A DNA stretch of 64,000 nucleotides from Anaerolineaceae bacterium (GTDB taxonomy: Bacteria > Chloroflexota > Anaerolineae > Aggregatilineales > Phototrophicaceae). Below the pieces are notes generated by a model. The model was given only the letters and a program-made list of their open reading frames with translations. It searched no databases and had not been told where the DNA came from. Position numbers and translations under genes: made by a program. The stretch is from NCBI GenBank assembly GCA_020634135.1, contig JACKCG010000004.1, forward strand, positions 1-64,000. The letters are read 5' to 3'. This document shows positions 34,445-43,265 of this stretch, one piece after another; the first letter of the stretch is position 1, and each line of letters begins with the position of its first letter.

Positions 34445-35670
34445 GACATTTCCTCAGCTAAACAATCATGGACGGCCCGCCGGAAAGCGTGAATACCGAG
34501 TTTCTCGCGTCCTGGATACACCCGGTTGGTCAGGCAGGCCACCACCAACTCACGGGTTGGATCAATCCACAGGGACGTGCCAGTGAAGCCGGTATGCCCA
34601 TAGGATGACAGGTCAAATACATCCCCGGCGGACGAATCCTCGTTTGACCGCATCATCCAGCCCAGGCCACGCCGGACGGTGGCATCCTCGGCCTGGGTGC
34701 GGGTCGCTGCGTCTATGATGTCCGGGGCGATATGCAGGCGGGCATCCCGTGCGAGCCAGGCCTGACCCAACCCTGCTACATCACGGGCGCAAGCGAACAA
34801 CCCGGCGTGTCCGGCGACACCACCCAGGCCGCAGGCATTCTCGTCATGGACTTCGCCCCAGCAGCGTCGTTTCCGCCATAGAGAGTCGAATTCAGTAGGG
34901 GGGATGTTGTCCCGCTCGCAGCCATTCCACAGTGGATTATAGGTGACGGACATGAGGTTCAGCGGGTTCAGTACCCGTGTCTGCACAGCGCTCGCCAGGT
35001 CGCCGGGCGCACTGTGCAGACGGGATACTGCTTCGCCCAGCAGGATCAATCCCAGGTCACTGTAGTGAATCTCTGTCCCTGGCATGGTTATAAAGGGGTA
35101 GCCGTAGATGGCCTTCAGGCCGTTTGCCCACCGTTGAGCGCGGTTGGTCGGGTCGGTCTTGTCGGGCGGGAGCGGGACTGGCCCGGCGGCCTCGAACACA
35201 GCTCTCCATGGCGCTAACCCGGAAGTATGTGTTAGCAGGTGGCGGAATGTGACCAGTGTCGGGTTGACCAGAAGGCCGCGTCGCGCCTCCGGCGTGGGGA
35301 GCATAATGCGGGTGTGCGGGTCTTGCCCGCCGTCCACAGCACGTGGATTAACGTCTCCAAATTCGGGGATGACGTTCACAAGAGGGTCATCCAGGCCCAC
35401 CCGCCCGGCGCTCACCAGCCCCAGGAATGTAGTGGCAACAAACAGCTTTGTCACTGATGCGAGATCAAAGCATGACTCCGGGGTGACGGTGTGCTGCTGG
35501 GTTTCCGGGTCAATCCAGCCCCAGGCGGCCTCCAGGGCGATTTCTCCCCTATGAATTACGGCCAGGGACAGCGCCGGGAATGTATCACCCAGGTGGGTAT
35601 CAATAGTTGCCTGTAGACGACTGCGGGCAATTGGGGAAAGTTGGTTATGCGTTTCGGTATAGGGGAGCAT
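34441..35670 (-). CDS. serine hydrolase, class C beta-lactamase family
   Basis: A 409-residue protein of the penicillin-binding/beta-lactamase fold. The SxxK motif is in FDLASVTKLF, the YxN position reads YSDLGLILLG, and the third motif is HTGFTG. There is no clear signal peptide. ATG at 35670 has AAGGTGA upstream. It is coupled to anmK, so it may act on muropeptides, possibly as a cytoplasmic D-Ala esterase or peptidase. The exact reaction is unknown. Confidence 0.87.
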   Translation of the reverse strand: MLPYTETHNQLSPIARSRLQATIDTHLGDTFPALSLAVIHRGEIALEAAWGWIDPETQQHTVTPESCFDLASVTKLFVATTFLGLVSAGRVGLDDPLVNVIPEFGDVNPRAVDGGQDPHTRIMLPTPEARRGLLVNPTLVTFRHLLTHTSGLAPWRAVFEAAGPVPLPPDKTDPTNRAQRWANGLKAIYGYPFITMPGTEIHYSDLGLILLGEAVSRLHSAPGDLASAVQTRVLNPLNLMSVTYNPLWNGCERDNIPPTEFDSLWRKRRCWGEVHDENACGLGGVAGHAGLFACARDVAGLGQAWLARDARLHIAPDIIDAATRTQAEDATVRRGLGWMMRSNEDSSAGDVFDLSSYGHTGFTGTSLWIDPTRELVVACLTNRVYPGREKLGIHAFRRAVHDCLAEEMS

Positions 35671-35780
35671 CCGGCGATTCACCTTGTTGGATTGAGCAAG
35701 CCGATTGAAGCTGATTCCGTAAGAATCATAGCTTAACGCGAAAGCTGACAACCAACAATATCCTATGAAACCTGGTTTAA

Positions 35781-35809
35781 ACAGAACGAGGCGACCTGTT
35801 GGCCGCCTC
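35781..35809 (-). terminator. probable terminator after tRNA-Ser
   Basis: On the minus strand, GAGGCGGCC pairs with GGTCGCCTC (one G-U) around a 4-base loop and is followed by GTTCTGTTT. It begins 17 bases after the tRNA 3' end. Confidence 0.65.
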
Positions 35810-35825
35810 TAATGGATGTTACGTG

Positions 35826-35910
35826 CGGAGAGGGTGGGATTCGAACCCACGAAGGTGTTACCCTTACTCGCGTTCCAGGCGAGCGCGTTAGTCCACTACG
35901 CTACCTCTCC
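35826..35910 (-). tRNA. tRNA-Ser (GGA)
   Basis: Read on the minus strand it folds as a class II tRNA of 85 bases. The acceptor arms are GGAGAGG / CCTCTCC with G as discriminator. The anticodon loop CTGGAAC shows anticodon GGA. A long variable arm (TAAGGGTAACACCTT) fits serine, and the T arm is GTGGGTTCGAATCCCAC. CCA is not encoded. The gene lies 82 bases downstream of the TIR-UDG gene in the same direction. Confidence 0.95.
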
Positions 35911-35992
35911 TAATATATGCGTGGCGCATTTGAAGATTATATCAGCCGTCAAATATTTTGACCAGACGGAATTGATAGTCTGGCAGGGCGGC

Positions 35993-37087
35993 TCATACGA
36001 AAAGTTTGAGCTTCTCGAAGTCCTGTTTCAGGGTGTCTTTCTGGCTGGCGCTGTAGAGAACGACGGCAGGATGGTACATCGGTACGATGTGGATTTCGCC
36101 GTAATGCAGACGCGCCTTGATGAGCTTGCCGTGTAGCTGGGTGATTGTGCCGCGCTTTTCCGGTAAGTCCAGTTTTTTGAGCATGTATTGCATGGCGAAG
36201 CGGCCTAATGTCACGATGACGGCGGGCTGGATGATGTCCACTATCCGATCCGCGAATGGGGTGTAAAACGCCAGTTCCTGCGGGGTAGGTTCACGTTTTG
36301 CGCCGGGGTGATCCAGTAAAATATTGGTGATGTATACCGACTCACGAGCCAGGCCGATGCCTCTCAGAAGTTCATCCAGAATGTCTCCCGACGGTCCACA
36401 GAATGGTTTGCCCTGCTGTGCCTCATGCTTGCCCGGCGATTCTCCGATGAACATAATGTTGGCATCCGGGTCACCCTCACCCAGTACCGGGAAGTAGCGT
36501 CCTTCCACCCGCACCGTATACAGCGGTGAGGTCGTGGCGTTCACCAGGTCATCGCGTACTGCTTTGAGCGACTCCGCTTTGCGTTGGTATGTCTTTGAGT
36601 CGCTTCCGCGCTTGAAGGACTGTTTGGTAGGGGCTGCATCCTTTAAAACCGCGATCAGCCGCTCCATATCGCTGGCGAAATTCCCGTGACTTAGCTCCAG
36701 CGCATTGCGGCGGGATAGTGCGGTAATGTCCTCCGGTAGGTCAAGCGGCGCGGGCATCCGGGCGCGGCCTACCAGCACCGGGACGATGAGCTTGCCCTGT
36801 TTAATGGCGCTGGCTATTTCGATACGCACGAAGTCGTTCCATTGGTCGAGTCGCCGTTCCCCATGTTCATTCTGCACAGTCGCCCACTGCGGGCCGATGA
36901 CGGCCACGAAGGCATCACAGGCCGCCACCGCATTGTCCAACGCCTGTACGAAGTCCTGGCCGGGTTCGATACTGGCGACATCCATGAAAATATCCTGCGG
37001 AGCGAAGTGTCGCAGCAGATGGTCATATAAGCGTCCGACATAGCCTTCACTGTCCTGGCGACGGTAGTTGATGAAAACGCTGGTCAT
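35993..37087 (-). CDS. TIR domain fused to a family-4-like uracil-DNA glycosylase domain
   Basis: A 364-residue protein counted from ATG 37087 (MTSVFINYRRQDSEGYVGRL); an alternative start lies 24 bases upstream. Residues 1 to about 150 are a TIR domain of the bacterial 'INYRR / FMDV.SIEPG' type, with DFVRIE placing a candidate NADase Glu at residue 90. A Lys/Ser-rich linker follows. Residues about 172-364 match family 4 UDGs: VLGEGDPDANIMFIGESPG, GKPFCGPSGDILDELL, VYITN with Asn255, and MYHPAV with His339. The four [4Fe-4S] cysteines expected at CTxCPL, KCRPP and the next helix are replaced (A184, S187, D259, Y275). It is divergent from an NB-ARC/TPR gene. Defence or DNA-damage signalling is inferred, not shown. 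Confidence 0.85.
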   Translation of the reverse strand: MTSVFINYRRQDSEGYVGRLYDHLLRHFAPQDIFMDVASIEPGQDFVQALDNAVAACDAFVAVIGPQWATVQNEHGERRLDQWNDFVRIEIASAIKQGKLIVPVLVGRARMPAPLDLPEDITALSRRNALELSHGNFASDMERLIAVLKDAAPTKQSFKRGSDSKTYQRKAESLKAVRDDLVNATTSPLYTVRVEGRYFPVLGEGDPDANIMFIGESPGKHEAQQGKPFCGPSGDILDELLRGIGLARESVYITNILLDHPGAKREPTPQELAFYTPFADRIVDIIQPAVIVTLGRFAMQYMLKKLDLPEKRGTITQLHGKLIKARLHYGEIHIVPMYHPAVVLYSASQKDTLKQDFEKLKLFV

Positions 37088-37161
37088 ACGGTAGTTGTCT
37101 CCCGGTAACACGCGCTGTTGAGTAAACTTTGCCGGACTATCTCCGGTTGCAGAGCAATGCT

Positions 37162-37190
37162 TTGCCCCAATATGCGTGTTAGGCTATACT
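37162..37190 (+). promoter_or_regulatory. candidate promoter for the NB-ARC/TPR gene
   Basis: TTGCCC and TATACT are separated by exactly 17 bases, with the start codon about 90 bases downstream. It lies in the 193-base region between the divergent TIR-UDG and NB-ARC genes. The -35 box is a weak match, so this is tentative. Confidence 0.4.
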
Positions 37191-37280
37191 CACAATTGAG
37201 AGTCTGTTTAGTAATCCAAAACCCACAAGACTCCATAACAGTGTATTTTTAGGTATTAGTTTAACAAAGCGTGGTGAGCG

Positions 37281-39854
37281 ATGCCAGATTTCACACCTCA
37301 TGAAGCGCCGGCCCGAACGGCACAATCGTTACCTGTGATGCTGCCCGGCAAACTGGTCGGGCGCGATGCCCAACTCGCCCAGGTGTATTCACAGCTCAAA
37401 AATAACAAACCTGTCCTCGTTTATGGGGCGGCAGGTACCGGCAAAACCGCCCTGGCCGCTACGCTTGCCAGTGCCTATACCGAACTGCCGGGCGGTGTAG
37501 TGTGGTTTAACCTGAACGGCAGCACGCTGGAAGACATCCTTGTACGGGTGGGACGGGCTTACCATGTCCCGGAGATTACTGGCAGTGATACCCCCTCCGG
37601 GATGGTTGGCGCGGTTGCCAGTACGCTCACCAGCCACAAACCCTTGCTGGTGCTGGATGGGGATCTGCAAGCCGATATTGTGGCTGATTTTGTGCGACGC
37701 TGTGCTGACGGCCTGCCGGTCATGCTGCTTTCCAGGAACAAGCTTGAAGGGGATTGGTCCGGCCTGCATCTGGAAAATCTGGATGAAGACCCGGCGATGG
37801 ATCTCTTCGCCCAATATGCCGGTATAGCGAATCTGGCTGATGTGCAGGATGATGTGGATGAACTGGCGAGTATCCTGGATTATAACCCCTTCGCGCTGAC
37901 TGTCGCCGCCGGGACGCTGCGTATCACCAAACAGACTCCTGCCGCTTACCTCGAACTGCTGGAAAAAATCCCCAGCAGTGCGGCTGCTGAACCCCCTCTG
38001 CTGGCGCTTACACTTGGCTTTCGGGGATTGAACAATGCACTGCAAGGGTTACTCCTGATGATGGGCGCGACGTTCAATGGGCAAGGGTCTGCCGAACTCC
38101 TGAGTATGATCGCAGGAGCACCGGCGGAAACTCTACAACAGGTGATGCTCGTGCTCCAGAATGCACATCTTATCGAACGTTTCCAGCGTTATGACATGCC
38201 TTACTACCGCCTGCACGAGATTACCCGGAGTTTTGCTGAACAGTGGTTGAGTGGTTCCGGCCAGTTGGATGTGCTGCGAAATAAGGCCGAAAACGCTATC
38301 CTGGAGTACGCCCGCAAGTACAGCGCCGATACCCCGCTGGCACACAACAAACTCGCGGCGGAAATGGAGACGATCATGGCCGCCGCCCGCCACGCCGCCG
38401 ACGACGGTGAACGCGACAAGGTGAACCAATTGGTGGTTTCGCTGATGCAGGCCGGGGACTTTGTGAACGAACGCGGCTATGTATACGAATTGGTACAGCT
38501 GCGCCAGTTTGCTTCCAGCTTCACCGTTGCTTTCCCGGCGTATCCACAGCAACCGCGTCCACCAGAAGACATGGATGAGGATGAAATGGCGGAGATGGCC
38601 GCGTCCCCCGCGCAACCACGCACGCTATGGGATACCGTTGAAAATCGCCCGGCGCCGCCGCCCCGTGAAGTCTTTGATGCGGAAGACGACGATGACGATT
38701 TTGACGATGACTTTGAGGATGGGGATGATTTCGAGGATGAGGATGCCTTTGAGGAAGAAGATAGTGCCGCGCTGCTTGAACTTGAAGACCTGGATGACGA
38801 GGAAGATGAGGACGGGGATACCGACGCAGATCCGCTGACCCGTTTGCAGATGGCACTGCGCCAGGCACGGCAGAGCGGCAACACCGAGCACCAGGTGGCG
38901 CTCCTGATGCAGATCGGCGAGCAACAGGTTCAGAATCAGATGGAAAACGAGGCGATTGCTACCTACAGTGAGGCGCTGGGGGTATATGAATCGCTTGAAA
39001 ACCAGGAAGGTATTCTCCATACACTGGATACGCTTTCCACACTGGAGATGAAAACCGAAAATTCAGGCGCGGCAGTCCTGCACGCAACACGCGGCCTGAG
39101 TCTGGCCGAGAGCCTGGGGGACGACGAAACACGAATGCATCTCTATCGCACGCTGGGCGATGTCCGCCAGCAGCAGGGCGAGAGTGGTGAAGGGGTACGT
39201 GCCTTCAGCCAGGCGCTAGAGATCGCCCGCCAGCGTGGAGACAACCAGAATGAGGCGATTATTCTCTATCGCCTGGGGTATGCCCAACTCGATGACAGCG
39301 ATCCTTCCACAGCGTCCGATACCTGGGAACAGGCGCTGCAACTTTTCAAGAGTCAAGGTAAGCGCGCTTATGAAGGCCGGGTCATGGGTGGTCTGGGGAC
39401 GGCCTACGGGGAGTTAGGTCGCTGGCTGGAAGCCATCAACTTCCACACGTCGGCACTGCATATCGCCCGTGAGGTGAACAACACAGAAGATGAGGCGCTC
39501 GAACTCGGTAACCTGGGTCGCGCCTCGATGGAAGCCAACCAGCTCGGCCAGGCCGTACTACGCTACCGGCAGGCACTGCATCTGGCCTACCGGACTGGTG
39601 ATAGGGAGAATATCGTCAGCACGATTGTGGACCTGGTGCGACTGCTCGTGATGAGCAAGCGACATCTGCTGATTGCGGAACTGCTGGTGGATGACGCGGC
39701 GCTCTTAGAGCCGAATGACCGTGACGTGATTAAGCTGAAAGACCGTATTGTGAGCGAGAAGGCGCTGGCACAGGCTGAAGGCGTGGAATTCTTGCCGGTT
39801 AACGGCACCGCGCCCGACTACGCCGCCAACGCCTACCAGCAGCTTGAGTCGTGA
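37281..39854 (+). CDS. NB-ARC (STAND) ATPase with acidic linker and TPR repeats
   Basis: An 857-residue cytoplasmic protein. The NTPase domain has Walker A GAAGTGKT at residues 49-56, Walker B LLVLDGD at 122-128, a sensor-like MLLSRNK near 148-154 and NPFALTVAAG (GLPLA-like) near 202. A winged-helix-like region runs to about 330. Residues 429-517 form an extremely acidic linker (runs such as EDDDDDFDDDFED). From about 535 to 800 there are TPR repeats (QIGEQQVQNQMENEAIATYS, TLGDVRQQQGESGEGVRAFS, NLGRASMEANQLGQAV). STAND proteins are switch-like regulators that oligomerise on ligand sensing. No effector domain is present; the divergent TIR-UDG could be the effector, by inference. Confidence 0.87.
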   Translation: MPDFTPHEAPARTAQSLPVMLPGKLVGRDAQLAQVYSQLKNNKPVLVYGAAGTGKTALAATLASAYTELPGGVVWFNLNGSTLEDILVRVGRAYHVPEITGSDTPSGMVGAVASTLTSHKPLLVLDGDLQADIVADFVRRCADGLPVMLLSRNKLEGDWSGLHLENLDEDPAMDLFAQYAGIANLADVQDDVDELASILDYNPFALTVAAGTLRITKQTPAAYLELLEKIPSSAAAEPPLLALTLGFRGLNNALQGLLLMMGATFNGQGSAELLSMIAGAPAETLQQVMLVLQNAHLIERFQRYDMPYYRLHEITRSFAEQWLSGSGQLDVLRNKAENAILEYARKYSADTPLAHNKLAAEMETIMAAARHAADDGERDKVNQLVVSLMQAGDFVNERGYVYELVQLRQFASSFTVAFPAYPQQPRPPEDMDEDEMAEMAASPAQPRTLWDTVENRPAPPPREVFDAEDDDDDFDDDFEDGDDFEDEDAFEEEDSAALLELEDLDDEEDEDGDTDADPLTRLQMALRQARQSGNTEHQVALLMQIGEQQVQNQMENEAIATYSEALGVYESLENQEGILHTLDTLSTLEMKTENSGAAVLHATRGLSLAESLGDDETRMHLYRTLGDVRQQQGESGEGVRAFSQALEIARQRGDNQNEAIILYRLGYAQLDDSDPSTASDTWEQALQLFKSQGKRAYEGRVMGGLGTAYGELGRWLEAINFHTSALHIAREVNNTEDEALELGNLGRASMEANQLGQAVLRYRQALHLAYRTGDRENIVSTIVDLVRLLVMSKRHLLIAELLVDDAALLEPNDRDVIKLKDRIVSEKALAQAEGVEFLPVNGTAPDYAANAYQQLES

Positions 39855-39861
39855 GACAACG

Positions 39862-39885
39862 GGGAAGGACTTGATTATCCTTCCC
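39862..39885. terminator. bidirectional terminator between NB-ARC and msrA genes
   Basis: GGGAAGGA pairs perfectly with TCCTTCCC around an 8-base loop in the 47-base gap between the two convergent genes; T-rich sequence follows on the plus strand. Confidence 0.65.
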
Positions 39886-39901
39886 TCTGTGTTTGTGTTC
39901 G

Positions 39902-40438
39902 CTACCGCTTGAGGCGGGCGATATGCTGCTTGCGGAACTTGGCGACTTTGGGCGCGACCACCGCCATACAGTAACCCTGGGTTGGGTTGTTGGCAAAGTA
40001 ATCCTGGTGGTAGTCCTCCGCCGCGTAGAATGTGCTGGCGGGCGCTACTTCAGTCACGATTGAGTTTCCCCACAGTCCCGCTGCATTCAGGTCAGCGATG
40101 GCGTGTTCGGCGGTGGCTTTCTGCTCCGGTGAGTGGTAAAAGATGGCGGAACGGTACTGTGTCCCAACATCCGCACCCTGGCGGTTGAGTGTCGTCGGGT
40201 CGTGGATCGTGAAGAATACGTCGAGAATGTCCTGAAAGGTGATGACTGCCGGGTCGAAGGTCAGTTGAACGACTTCGGCGTGGCCGGTCAACCCCGTGCA
40301 TACCTGTTTGTAAGTCGGGTTGAGCGCACTGCCACCCATATACCCGGAAACCACGTCCGTAACCCCTTTTAGCTCGTCATACACGGCTTCCAGGCACCAG
40401 AAACACCCGCCCGCTAAAGTTGTGACTTCCTGACTCAT
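39902..40438 (-). CDS. msrA: peptide-methionine (S)-S-oxide reductase MsrA
   Basis: A 178-residue protein with the catalytic GCFWCLEAVYDEL near the N-terminus (nucleophilic Cys in GCFWC), YMGGSALNPTYKQVC and TGHAEVVQLTFDP. The end holds AAEDYHQDYF, typical of MsrA. It reduces methionine-S-sulfoxide in proteins. No MsrB neighbour is seen. Resolving cysteines near the C-terminus are sparse (GYCMAVVAP only). Confidence 0.94.
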   Translation of the reverse strand: MSQEVTTLAGGCFWCLEAVYDELKGVTDVVSGYMGGSALNPTYKQVCTGLTGHAEVVQLTFDPAVITFQDILDVFFTIHDPTTLNRQGADVGTQYRSAIFYHSPEQKATAEHAIADLNAAGLWGNSIVTEVAPASTFYAAEDYHQDYFANNPTQGYCMAVVAPKVAKFRKQHIARLKR

Positions 40439-40536
40439 TGGTTTTACTCCCTCATCCTGTAGTAGATCGTTGCCGGTTATACTTGCCGGACTTGTGTAGA
40501 ACTATGCACGCTCGGTCATTACGTGTGTGTTTGTAC

Positions 40537-41223
40537 TTACCGCCCAGCGACGAGATTTGCATCCCGTACCAGGATGGTATCGAAGCGAACCCAGGCAGTT
40601 TCGCCTACCGCGCCCAGGACCATCCCCAGTTCCCCGGCGGCAAATTCGTCATCATAGGCCTCGGCCAGGAACTGCCCGTTGACCGAAAAGGACAGATAAT
40701 CCGCCGTACAGACCGCCAGCAGCTCATTCTCCATGGTGCCGGGGTGAATGGCCTCACTGGACTGCCACTCTACCAGTGGAACCGGGTCAATCTGGCGCGG
40801 CGACCCCTTGAGGATGGCAAACTGCCCGGCGCTGGAGATCACGAAATAGTAGCCGTTTCCCACCGCATCCGCCCGGCACATGACGCCAAAGCCGTTGCCA
40901 CTGGCGCCTTGTGTCTGTTGTACTGTCACCTGGATAGCGACATTGGCACGGCGCGTGCCGCTCAGTGACCACACATAACCCATATTGGGGATGACCGCCC
41001 CCATCAAGGCACTGTCAGCCACCTGGAACAGGGCTTCGCTGCCTTCAGTCGAGAAGGTTTCCCAGGTGGTGGCGCTGTCATCAAACGTATAGCGTTCCCG
41101 CACGTCACCCAGGTTAAGGAACTGGGATGGGCTGGCTATACTGGCAACCGGGTTGCAGGCCACCAGCAGCACGGCCACTACAAAACCCAGTATGGCAACC
41201 TGACGGTGGACACGCTTCATCAT
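40537..41223 (-). CDS. lipoprotein with LamG/concanavalin-like domain
   Basis: A 228-residue protein starting MMKRVHRQVAILGFVVAVLL and then VAC, a signal peptide ending in a lipobox (LVAC) so it is probably a lipoprotein. The rest is beta-rich, with RYTFDDSATTWETFS, ANVAIQVTVQQTQ, GNGFGVMCRA, GNGYYFVISSAGQFAILK and LSFSVNGQFLAEAYDD. This pattern matches the jelly-roll domains of the LamG/DUF1080 kind common in Chloroflexota surface proteins. Ligand unknown. The gene is divergent from the ABC exporter. Confidence 0.75.
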   Translation of the reverse strand: MMKRVHRQVAILGFVVAVLLVACNPVASIASPSQFLNLGDVRERYTFDDSATTWETFSTEGSEALFQVADSALMGAVIPNMGYVWSLSGTRRANVAIQVTVQQTQGASGNGFGVMCRADAVGNGYYFVISSAGQFAILKGSPRQIDPVPLVEWQSSEAIHPGTMENELLAVCTADYLSFSVNGQFLAEAYDDEFAAGELGMVLGAVGETAWVRFDTILVRDANLVAGR

Positions 41224-41486
41224 GCCCTGTGGTTGAACTGCATAGTGTATATTCTGCATAGAAAGATTACCTGAATATAACAGAAATTTCGCTGGGAGAT
41301 GAATCCGCCCTTACTACGATGATCCGTTATTTTACCAGACCCCAAGCTAAGAAGGTGTTCTCAAGACTTCACCCGAACGGCGTTCTCGAATTGGACTTAG
41401 ACGGGAGTTTGGCGATCTGCGCCGGTTGGTTTAGAGTCAGGGGGCTATTTCACCTCTTAATAATTGGAATCCTATCCTTATAATCC

Positions 41487-43265
41487 ATGACACAGACACT
41501 TTCAAACCAACAGCAAGCCCAGGCCGTCCCGCCCGAACCCCGCCAGCGCCATGTTCTCGTGCGCTGTTTCGTTTTCCTGAAACCGTATTGGCGACTGACG
41601 GTGGGCGCGTACCTGGCGGCGGTAGTTGTCAATGCGCTTTCAGTTGTGATCCCGCAAATCATCGGCTGGATTGTGGATGAAGGGATTACGAACCAGCAAA
41701 CCCAGTTGATCGGCTGGGGCGTATTGGCACTCCTGGGCGTGACGGTGGTGCGGGGGATACTGGATTTCCTGCTGGGGCGCTGGTCGGAAGTCGTATCGCA
41801 GAGCGTGGCGTATGATCTGCGTAACACGATTCACCGTAAACTCAATTCGTTGTCTTTCGCATACCATGACCGCGCCGAAGCCGGCCAGCTTTTATCCCGT
41901 ACCATGCAGGACGTCGAGCGTGTCCGCTTTTTAACCGGGCGGGCGGTGCTGCGGCTGTTCCAATCGTTCACGCTGCTGCTTATCACGCTGGTTGTGCTGT
42001 TGTGGATGAACCCGGGGCTGGCGCTGCTGGCGCTTTCCACGATGCCGCTGCTCTCCTATGTGGCTTACCGTTTTGGCCGGATTTATCGTCCCCTCTCGCG
42101 GGATATTCAGAATCAACTGGCGGTGCTGACGACCTTCCTTGAACAGAACCTGCGGGGCGCACGCATCGTCAAGGCCTTTGCCCAGGAAGATGCCCAGATT
42201 CAACAGTTTGAAGGGGAGAACAGCATCTGGTTCCGGCTTTCCGAACGCGCTATCCGGGTGCAGTCCACCCACGTGCCGCTGATTGACTTCATCGCCAGTG
42301 TGAGTACCGTGCTGATTATCTGGTATGGGGGCAGACTGGTGATTGATGGCAACCTGACGATTGGCGAACTGGTGGCCTTCACGACTTATCTGGGGCAACT
42401 CGTCCAACCGCTGCGGCGCTTTGGGGTGATTATCCCGGCGATTGCGATGGCGGCGGCTTCCGGTGACCGGATTTTCGAGATTCTGGATGCTGAGTCGGAC
42501 GTGAAAGAAGCGCCGGATGCAACCCCGCTGCCCCCGGTCAAGGGGCTGGTGCGGTTTGAGAATGTCAGCTTCCGCTATTGGGGACGGCGGGACATCCTGA
42601 GCGGCATCCAACTGGAAGCGCAACCGGGGCAGGTGGTCGCGCTGCTGGGGATGACCGGCTCCGGTAAATCCACGATCATTAACCTGATTCCACGCTTTTA
42701 TGACCCAACACAAGGGCACATTACGATTGACGGTCACGATATCCGGGGTGTAACGCTCAACTCTCTGCGCGACCAGATTGCCATCGTGATGCAGGAAACG
42801 ACACTCTTTGCGTCCACCATCCGGGAAAACATTGCGTTTGCCGTGCCGGATGCCAGCGAAGAGGAGGTCATCGCCGCCGCCAGATCCGCCCAGGCGCACG
42901 ACTTCATCATGCAGATGCCCCAGGGCTACGATACCGAGGTGGGCGAACGGGGCGTAACGCTCTCCGGTGGGCAGAAGCAGCGGGTAGCGATTGCCCGCGC
43001 CCTGCTCAAAAACCCACGTATCCTGCTGCTGGACGATGCGACTTCCAGTGTGGATACCGAAACTGAGCGGCTCATTCAGGTGGCGCTGGAACGGCTGATG
43101 GAAGGACGCACCTCGTTCATCATCGCGCAGCGTCTGAGCACCGTTCGTATGGCTGACCTGGTGGTGGTGCTGGACAAGGGGCGGGTCGTGGCGCAGGGGA
43201 CACACGAGGAACTCTTGCAGGTTTCCGGCCTGTATGCGGAGATTTACCAGCGGAATCTGCGGTAA
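41487..43265 (+). CDS. ABC exporter half-transporter with degenerate catalytic site
   Basis: A 592-residue type IV exporter: six membrane helices in about residues 30-330, then the ATPase domain. Walker A is GMTGSGKST at 388-396, the signature is LSGGQKQR, and Walker B is ILLLDDATSSVD, in which the usual catalytic Glu is Asp517. The H-loop reads IIAQRLSTVR with Gln548 in place of His. Both substitutions mark the degenerate half of heterodimeric exporters such as TM287. No second half-transporter gene is adjacent. Substrate unknown, probably lipids or drugs. A 263-base region lies upstream, shared with the divergent lipoprotein gene. Confidence 0.9.
   Translation: MTQTLSNQQQAQAVPPEPRQRHVLVRCFVFLKPYWRLTVGAYLAAVVVNALSVVIPQIIGWIVDEGITNQQTQLIGWGVLALLGVTVVRGILDFLLGRWSEVVSQSVAYDLRNTIHRKLNSLSFAYHDRAEAGQLLSRTMQDVERVRFLTGRAVLRLFQSFTLLLITLVVLLWMNPGLALLALSTMPLLSYVAYRFGRIYRPLSRDIQNQLAVLTTFLEQNLRGARIVKAFAQEDAQIQQFEGENSIWFRLSERAIRVQSTHVPLIDFIASVSTVLIIWYGGRLVIDGNLTIGELVAFTTYLGQLVQPLRRFGVIIPAIAMAAASGDRIFEILDAESDVKEAPDATPLPPVKGLVRFENVSFRYWGRRDILSGIQLEAQPGQVVALLGMTGSGKSTIINLIPRFYDPTQGHITIDGHDIRGVTLNSLRDQIAIVMQETTLFASTIRENIAFAVPDASEEEVIAAARSAQAHDFIMQMPQGYDTEVGERGVTLSGGQKQRVAIARALLKNPRILLLDDATSSVDTETERLIQVALERLMEGRTSFIIAQRLSTVRMADLVVVLDKGRVVAQGTHEELLQVSGLYAEIYQRNLR

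Noticed and set aside
35816..36136. 106-codon open frame beginning MLRAERVGFEPTKVLP
   Set aside because: It is the antisense of the tRNA-Ser gene; 'RVGFEPT' is the known artefact from translating tRNA T-arm DNA.
35826..37280. tRNA-Ser as an integration site for a TIR-UDG island
   Set aside because: No duplicated tRNA end, no integrase gene and no composition change was seen; the flanking genes are ordinary.
41931..43205. 424-codon minus-strand open frame
   Set aside because: Antisense to the ABC exporter, His/Arg-rich without motifs.
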